Assembly (NCBI GenBank): GCA_010093515.1
Contig: MU001686.1
Coordinates: 665,125-729,124 of the forward strand
Direction of reading: 5' to 3'
Length of the DNA stretch: 64,000 nt
DNA from: Lineolata rhizophorae
Lineage: Eukaryota; Ascomycota; Dothideomycetes; Lineolatales; Lineolataceae
Positions 58,087 through 64,000 of this stretch are shown here, one piece after another. The position numbers and the translations under genes are program-made. The stretch's first letter is position 1. Each line of letters begins with the position of its first letter. The notes under the pieces were generated by a model, which had not been told where the DNA came from, did not search any database, and saw only the letters and a list, made by a program, of their open reading frames with translations.

Positions 58087-60253
58087 CTACTGCACATCCG
58101 GTAACCGCACCGCGATATCGCCGCTCTGGGTAATATACCGCACCCACGGCAGCGACGGATATTGGAGCTACGAGCGCACGTCAAAAGTTAGCAGGGATTT
58201 TGTTTCTGCACATCTACACTAGGCTTGCTTGGAATCTGCGGGCACCCGTAGGGTCTGCGGCGCCAAGCCACGCCGGGCGGCATGGATGGGCGGGAAGGGC
58301 GGGAAGAGCGGGACGAAGCGCGGGAGACGAAGCGCGGGGAACGGGAAAAGGAGAAGACATGAGACGAGACGAGACGAGAGCTTAATCAGACGGACAGGAG
58401 ACGGAAACTGTTCCGAAAGAATAAGAAAAAAAAAACCCTCCCGAAGAAACAACCAAACGAGAAATGCCATGCAAGCCGGGGAGAGCAAAGACAAGCCAAG
58501 AATAGGCAAGGAAAAAAAATAAAAAGAAAAAGAAAGAGAGAAAAGTTTCAGCATCCACAGAACCTCCGCGAAACCAGATTCTCGCCCTTCTCACACTCAC
58601 CTTCGGCTCGATAATCTTCAAATACCGCACCTGGATCCCGCTTGTCGTAAAATACGGAATCTCAAACTTGACGCTGATGGGCCTCTTTCCGGACTTTGCG
58701 CCGACGACGCCGCCCATGCTGCCGCCGAAACCGCCCATCATGCCGCCGCCCTTCTCGTCGTCGCCGCGAACCGACGGCAGGCCCAGCTCCGCCCGCATCA
58801 GGAACTCCTTGCTGCCGCCGAACTGCTTGATCTTCCACACGATGGACGACGTCTCGGGCGCGTAGTGCACGGTGCCGATGTTGGTGCGGAAGCGGGGGGA
58901 GTCGGCGTCGTCGGGCACGGGGATCGAGATCTGGACGTTGTTGGCCGTCGATCGACGTTTGAACTGGGCCCTCGCCTGCGTTGGGGACGGTGGGAGTAGG
59001 TTAGCAGCAGTTCGAGAGTAGTGATGAAATCGAACGGGATGATTGTGAATTAAGTGATGTGGTGCAGTATAAGGTAAGTAGGGTAGGGTAGGGTAGTGTC
59101 GTGGGTGAGAGCGAAGGAAGTGTACCTTGAGCATGTACTCAATGCGGCTGCCCGAGTGGCTCTCGACGACGCACTCGACCCAGATGAGCGGCTTGACTTG
59201 GGTGTTGAGGCGGTAGCTCATGAGCTCGAACTCGCCGTCTGGCGGGATGAAGCTGATGGTGCGGTCGTTCTCGAAGCGCGACAGCCGGACGCACTGGTGG
59301 AACTTGACGTCCTCCATTTCGACGGCCTTGCCACGCGTCGCGCGCCCCGTCGTCTCGAACATGACCTTGTCGTTGAGGCCCAGCCGCAGCTCCGGCATCC
59401 CCGATAGGTAGCACTTCATCTTGATGGCGCCGAGGATCTCGGAGCGCAGTACGTTGCCGTTGGCACTGACAAGCAGGTTGAGCGACTCGATGACGTCGAG
59501 GAAGACCTCGTTCTTGCGGTAGCGGATACCCTCTGAGCGCCAGCTGACGGCGTTGGTCACGGCGATGGGCGGTCGCGCCTGCACCTCGAGCTTATGCGAC
59601 TCCTGCGTGATGTACTCCTGGAGGATTTTGGACTCGGTCGTCTGCGGGTACCCGAAGTCCATCATCTCGTCTAGCAACTCGTAGATGATGACGAAATTGT
59701 CCCGGATCGACTCTTCCTCGAGCTCCTTGAAGTACTCGGTGAAGACCTCGACGATCTTGTGCAGGAAGAGGAGGATCTCGGCGGCGTTGGAGTTGCGCTT
59801 GGTCAGCGCGAGGAGGTAGAGGTTGTTGTGGCGTATGTAGAGGTACTATCGGGGATTGCGAAGACGTGGCCCGTCAGTCCGCAATACGCTCCATGTAATG
59901 AGCGCCACTCATGGCGGTGGCGACTCTCGTTTCTAGGCGGACTGAGACGAAAAGAAACTCACGTTGATGCCATTACTCGAGAAGCACGGCGGCACGGCAG
60001 AGCTCTCCTCTTCCGCCTCGCTCAAGAGTACGGGAAATTTCTCGACGGCCGACATGGGAATGTCCCCCCGGTAGTTGCGGGCGAGCAGGGTCTAGGGCCA
60101 GGTAGCCGCGCAAATGCGCCTGATGTGAGCCAAACCGCTATTCCCCACATGTTTCCACATTCGCGCGCGCGTCGCATAGGAGGCGATCCCCTGTGAGGTT
60201 CGGACAAGACGTACCTTGCCCTTGAGGTCGAGGAAGAAGATAGCCGACGCCAT
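58087..60253 (-). CDS. apm1: AP-1 adaptor complex mu subunit
   Basis: Five exons: 60253-60215, 60091-59963, 59845-59126, 58975-58601 and 58167-58087, giving 447 residues. It starts MASAIFFLDLKGK (longin domain, about 1-140). Then come RHNNLYLLALTKRN and IIYELLDEMMDFGYPQTTE, typical of mu1. The mu-homology domain begins near 170 (SWRSEGIRYRKNEVFLDVIE) and contains KCYLSGMPELRLGLND and FIPPDGEFELMSYRL. The C-terminal strand LPWVRYITQSGDI ends just before the stop. AP-1 sorts clathrin-coated vesicle cargo between the trans-Golgi and endosomes; mu1 reads YxxPhi signals. A Gly/Met-rich insert (GGGMMGGFGGSMGG, about 376-389) lies in the second half of the domain. The last intron is long (433 bp). 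Confidence 0.95.
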
Positions 60254-61471
60254 GGCGGGAAAGGTAGTGGGTGATATTGGCGAAGGGAGAAGGGCTGCGG
60301 CGTGCGGCAAGAAGGCGGCGGGGGGCGAGGAGCTTGCGGAAGCTTTGGTTTCAGGGGAGAACCGTTGTCGGGCGCGGACGGGGTGGCGGCTGGTCGTGGG
60401 ACTCGGTGTTTGTGATTCAAGAATCTGGTACGAGAGCTATAACGGTGGCAGTCTACGAGAACATGGTGGTTTGGGCGAGGGCCGAGGCCTGGCACGGCGC
60501 TGGGTGGCGCACATCTCGGACGTCAGCAATGTCGCAGAGTACCAAACACGCGCAGGAAAATTGGGTACAATGGGGTAGGTGATGAACATGGGTTATACAT
60601 ACGTACCTTGGGCTGTACAAGAGACAGCGATAGGCGCGGCACCTATTGGAGGCGGTGGCTAAGGGACACAGCAAAATGGCGGCTGCGTCTTCTCGACCAC
60701 GATACGGCAGACCGCCGCTACCGCGCTCGGCTGCCCCTCCCCCGACGCTAATCCCGATGCGGTCTAGCCGCGCCAAGCCCGCCTGCCCTCCCGCTCGCTC
60801 GCCGCAAACTTTCTCTCGCTCAACTTCCTCCTCTTCTTCATCACCCGCACCCTTCAGACAGTTCTGTCAGCACTTTTTTGCTCCATTGTTGGCTAGCGAT
60901 ATCGCGGTGCGCAGAGGGAAAAACCATTGGCGTCTCATAAGAGCTGGCCGCGTGAAATTCGGGCTCCCGTTCTGGGGGCTTTTCGCCTTGGCGTGGCCGG
61001 CGTCAGAGGGACGCTACATTTAGTCGACATTGATTGCGAATATCTGCATGTACATGGTGTTGTGATGCCCGGACCGGATGTAGGAACTACTATATACGCT
61101 TGGGGTGTGACTGTCTATGGTCAGGGTATTTGGACAAAAGCATGTGACGGGTTACCGCAAACGGGCCTGAGAGCTAGGAAGCTAGCGTTAATACACGACG
61201 ACTGTATATCTAATGAGGCCAAGCACTCGCCATGATGCCAAGCTTCATCTTACATCTCCTAGCCTAGCCTAGAAGGCATGTTGGCAAAAGTCACATCATG
61301 GCTTGCATTGTCGGTGAATTCTAACCCAACTCTCCACTGTTCAGGTTTGGATATTCAGGTACGTATCATATTCCAGCTCAATAACCTAAGGGCCTCGATG
61401 TATCCAGACCAACGCCAACGCCAAAACAGAACCAAAAAGGAAAACTATACCATGGAAGGCCGCCCCTTCCT
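60254..61471. other. Spacer, upstream of AP-1 mu
   Basis: 1.2 kb with the AP-1 mu promoter and the end of the ligase relic. No coding signal. Confidence 0.6.
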
Positions 61472-63901
61472 TCACCTCCTAAACCTCCACCTCTCCAGAA
61501 TCACCTCCAACTCCCCCTCCCACCTCCCCTGCCCACCCTCCCACTCCGCTACCTCCTCCAAACACCTCCAATCCCACACCTCCACGCCCCCCTCGTCCCC
61601 GTTCCCAACCCACTTCCTCCCATCCCTCACCGTCTGCCTCGCCTGCTTCCGCCTCCGCCCCTCCACCAGCACAATTCTTCTCCTCCTCACGGCCTCCCCG
61701 TCCTCCCAGCCGTCCGCCCGACTCCCCTTCTCTACGGCGCCCAGCGGCCCCGCGTCTGGCCGCGTCTCGCGCGGCGCCCAGTGCGCCAGCGAAGCTACCC
61801 GCTCCGCGCCGTGCAGCGGCAGCAAGTCGTGCGCGACGTACGGCGTGTGCGCGACGCAGGGGGCGAGGTAGACGAGGGCGTTCGCGAAGGGGCAGGGCGG
61901 GCGGGCGTCAGCGCAGCCGGGGGCGTGGGAGCGGGCACGCTGCGCCGTGGAAGCAGAGGCGCACACGTGACCCGCGCGGTAGGAACAGAGCCCTATCCGC
62001 GGCGCGGGCGGCAACTCGGTATCCTCCGACACCTGCGTCGAGATCGCGTCCTGGCTCTGTTCTCCTCCCTCGTCCGTCCCTTCCGCCTCGTGCGCCGCGG
62101 CCCGCGCGCCCGCCGACCGCGTCGTCGTCTCCGTGTCCCGACCCCTCTCCTTCGCCCCATAACCTGCTTTCCGCCATGCCCCCCCGGGCCCGTCCTCGTC
62201 CTCTCCGTCCCCGCTCTGCCCCGCCGCCATCGCGCCTACAGTTCCCCGCCGCTGCACTGGCTCATGCGTCATATCCGCCAGCGGGCGCTGCTCCTTGCCG
62301 GCCCGACGTCAGCACGGCGGCGGCGACGCCCGCGCAGCGTGGGTGCGGATGCGCGGGTGCGGCGCGGAGGGGTCGGAGGGGTCTGAGCCGCCCGCGTCTG
62401 GATCGGGAGCGGGCTCGGAAGACCCGTTCCCCTCGTGGCAGTTGTTGTGCTTGTGGACTTTGCGCTTTTTGGCCACGGGTGGTGGTAGTGGTGGGGCGGC
62501 GGCCATGGAGCGGGATTTTGTAGGGCTTAGGGACTGCTTTAGCGAGCGCTTGCGGCCTGTGTTTGTGGCGTTGTCGGGAGTTTGTTACTTGGTGGTGTTT
62601 GTGGAATGGCGGGAAGGGCGGTCTGTCAGCAGCCGCAAGGCAGATGTTTGCATTAGGGTGGTAGCGGCGCTTGGGTCGGGGGGGTTTCCGTCGGCCTGAT
62701 CTGGTGTCTTCTCGCAAGTGTCCTTTCGGATAATGGTTGTCCTGCGAGTCCTCGGTTTGTGGCTAGCGGTCGAATTCTGTTTGTCGCGAGTATGGCTAGC
62801 TCGACTAGGCGTGATAGTGACGGATGTGTTCTCAGAAATCTTCGTAGGCGTTTCCGCAGATTTGCGTTTGGCAGAGGGCGATGGAACCCTTTTTAGTTGA
62901 CTCGGTGAGCACCCAGTTCGTCTGGACTCTTTTCGAATTTGGCGGACGAGCCTATCGACGATCTCTTTAGTCTGCTGGGATAGGTCTTCATCCGGGGGTG
63001 CATTCCTGGCTTTGTCAGCTAGGTCTTGCAGCTCATCCATGTCGACCGTGTCCCGCTAGCAACGGTCCCAATGTAGCTTTAGGATGCGCGGGTGGCGGAG
63101 GTGGAAGAAGCTCTGATTGGGTGCCTTTTCGAACCCGCTACCGAGCACCTCCGCAACGGACGGCTCCTTGAATGCTGTAGTCATGTTCTTTGCCAACGTC
63201 TGATCCAATTCAATTTCAAAGCTTTCTTGGTATCCATCTTCGTCCAACGGTTCCTCGCGGAATTGGCCGTGCTCATTTAGTGTCTTGAGATCTGTCGGTT
63301 TGATGCAATCATCGAGTGAGATTTCATGGGTGATACGAAACCGTGGCCGGGAATCAAACCGCATATCATCTTTGTTGGTCAGGCACGCAGCGTAGAACGT
63401 CGTCCATTTGAGGAACCGCATGTCGGTCTTGTGTGCCTCAGCAGCCTTGTAGCTCGCTCCTATTATAGCGAGATCTACCACATCCCGACTCGAACCCATA
63501 TCCGTCATATAATCCTTCTTCAACTTTATGAAGTCCCAGCGCCAATTGTCCGGATCTGAAATTAGCGAGAAATACGGTGCGTTGAGCGGCTTCAGGACTA
63601 AACCCTCATATCGACATGCAAGAGCTCGCGAGAACTGCACCGTTAGGCGGCTCTGTGCATTTTCTTCCGAGAAGTCAATCACTGCCCTCATTGAAGTCAT
63701 CGATCGACCGTGTAGCTTTTTCACCAACTGGCGGAGACGGTCTCTTCGTCGGGCATATGGTTGAGTCATTACGGATTCGTCGTCAATCATGAGGACGTCG
63801 TAATATATCATCATGAGGTGCTCCGACTTATCAGGTCTGGAATTGATCTCATCTTTTGTTAATTTGGGATACAAAACTGTAAGTAGCTTAACGTGGTCCA
63901 C
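61472..63901 (-). pseudogene. Decayed ATP-dependent DNA-ligase-like gene with three in-frame stops (5' end at or beyond window edge)
   Basis: One continuous minus-strand frame runs from the right edge region to a final TGA at 61472 but is cut by TAG (63056-63058), TAA (62585-62587) and TGA (62309-62311). The first part has ligase motifs: MMIYYDVLMIDD (motif III/IIIa), YEGLVLKP (IV) and WDFIKLKKDYM (V), then HPRILKLHWDR. After the TAG the same frame resumes with MDELQDLADKAR; after the TAA it continues into KRSLKQSLSPTKSRS and KKRKVHKH; after the TGA it reaches the C-terminal segment FANALVYLAPCVAHTPYVAHDLLPLHG and VEVWDWRCLEEV, typical of the fungal ligase-domain proteins. The adenylation lysine motif (KxDG) would lie outside the window. 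Continuity of one frame across three stops argues for recent point-mutational decay. Splicing cannot easily explain all three stops. Confidence 0.75.
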
Positions 63902-63950
63902 CCCCTGGCTGCGTTGACCCCCTGGCTGCGTTGACCTCCTGGCTGCGTTG
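63902..63950. repeat. 17-bp tandem repeat, 2.9 copies
   Basis: Two exact 17-bp units (63902-63918 and 63919-63935) and a 15-base third unit lie exactly where the ligase-like frame loses clear family resemblance. In that frame a TGA follows just upstream of the repeat. Confidence 0.9.
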
Positions 63951-64000
63951 GTTTCGCCACTACCTCAACCCAATCCACCATATCTCTGCCAATTCTTAAT

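Overview
The window is 64 kb of nuclear DNA from a filamentous ascomycete, most likely a Sordariomycete. The support is GC-rich third codon positions, short spliceosomal introns (GTRAGT donors, CTAAC-type branch points, YAG acceptors), long low-complexity tracts in the proteins, and orthologues of standard fungal housekeeping genes. Exon-intron models were built by hand from reading frame, splice signals and protein continuity. Genus and species cannot be read from the sequence.

Layout, left to right: (1) 0-9.7 kb: the C-terminal end of an unidentified polyQ protein (+), a WD40 protein like WDR83/MORG1 (-), and a very large Crb2/Rad9-type DNA-damage checkpoint mediator with Tudor and BRCT regions (+). 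(2) 11-20 kb: a TRK potassium transporter (-) and glycogen synthase (-), separated by 2.4 kb of microsatellite-rich spacer. (3) 22-27 kb: a pICln/Lot5-type protein broken by a 175-bp assembly gap (-) and a single-pass membrane protein of unknown function (-). (4) 29.9-31.2 kb: a short-chain dehydrogenase of the sorbose/mannitol/L-xylulose reductase group with a clear TATA box (+). (5) 34.6-36.6 kb: an extremely low-complexity protein (+). (6) 40-46.7 kb: lanosterol synthase ERG7 (+) and a 1145-residue coiled-coil protein with an internal 29-residue repeat (+). (7) 47-50.6 kb: LCL2 (-), NOP10 (+) and NOB1 (-); NOP10 and NOB1 both act in ribosome biogenesis. (8) 50.6-58 kb: a gene-poor block holding one tentative small gene and one unidentified gene with an excellent 3' intron. 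(9) 58-64 kb: the AP-1 clathrin adaptor mu subunit (-) and a decayed ATP-dependent DNA-ligase-like gene (-), which stays in one frame for 2.4 kb but carries three in-frame stops and runs off the right edge beside a 17-bp tandem repeat.

The genes are not a pathway cluster. They are independently transcribed housekeeping loci separated by 1-3 kb spacers rich in microsatellites and in a recurring TACGTA/CCTACGTAGG-like motif. I found no rRNA or CRISPR, no convincing tRNA gene, and no intact transposon. The best candidates for follow-up are the ligase relic, the unidentified 55-kb gene, the repeat-bearing coiled-coil protein and the oversized checkpoint mediator.
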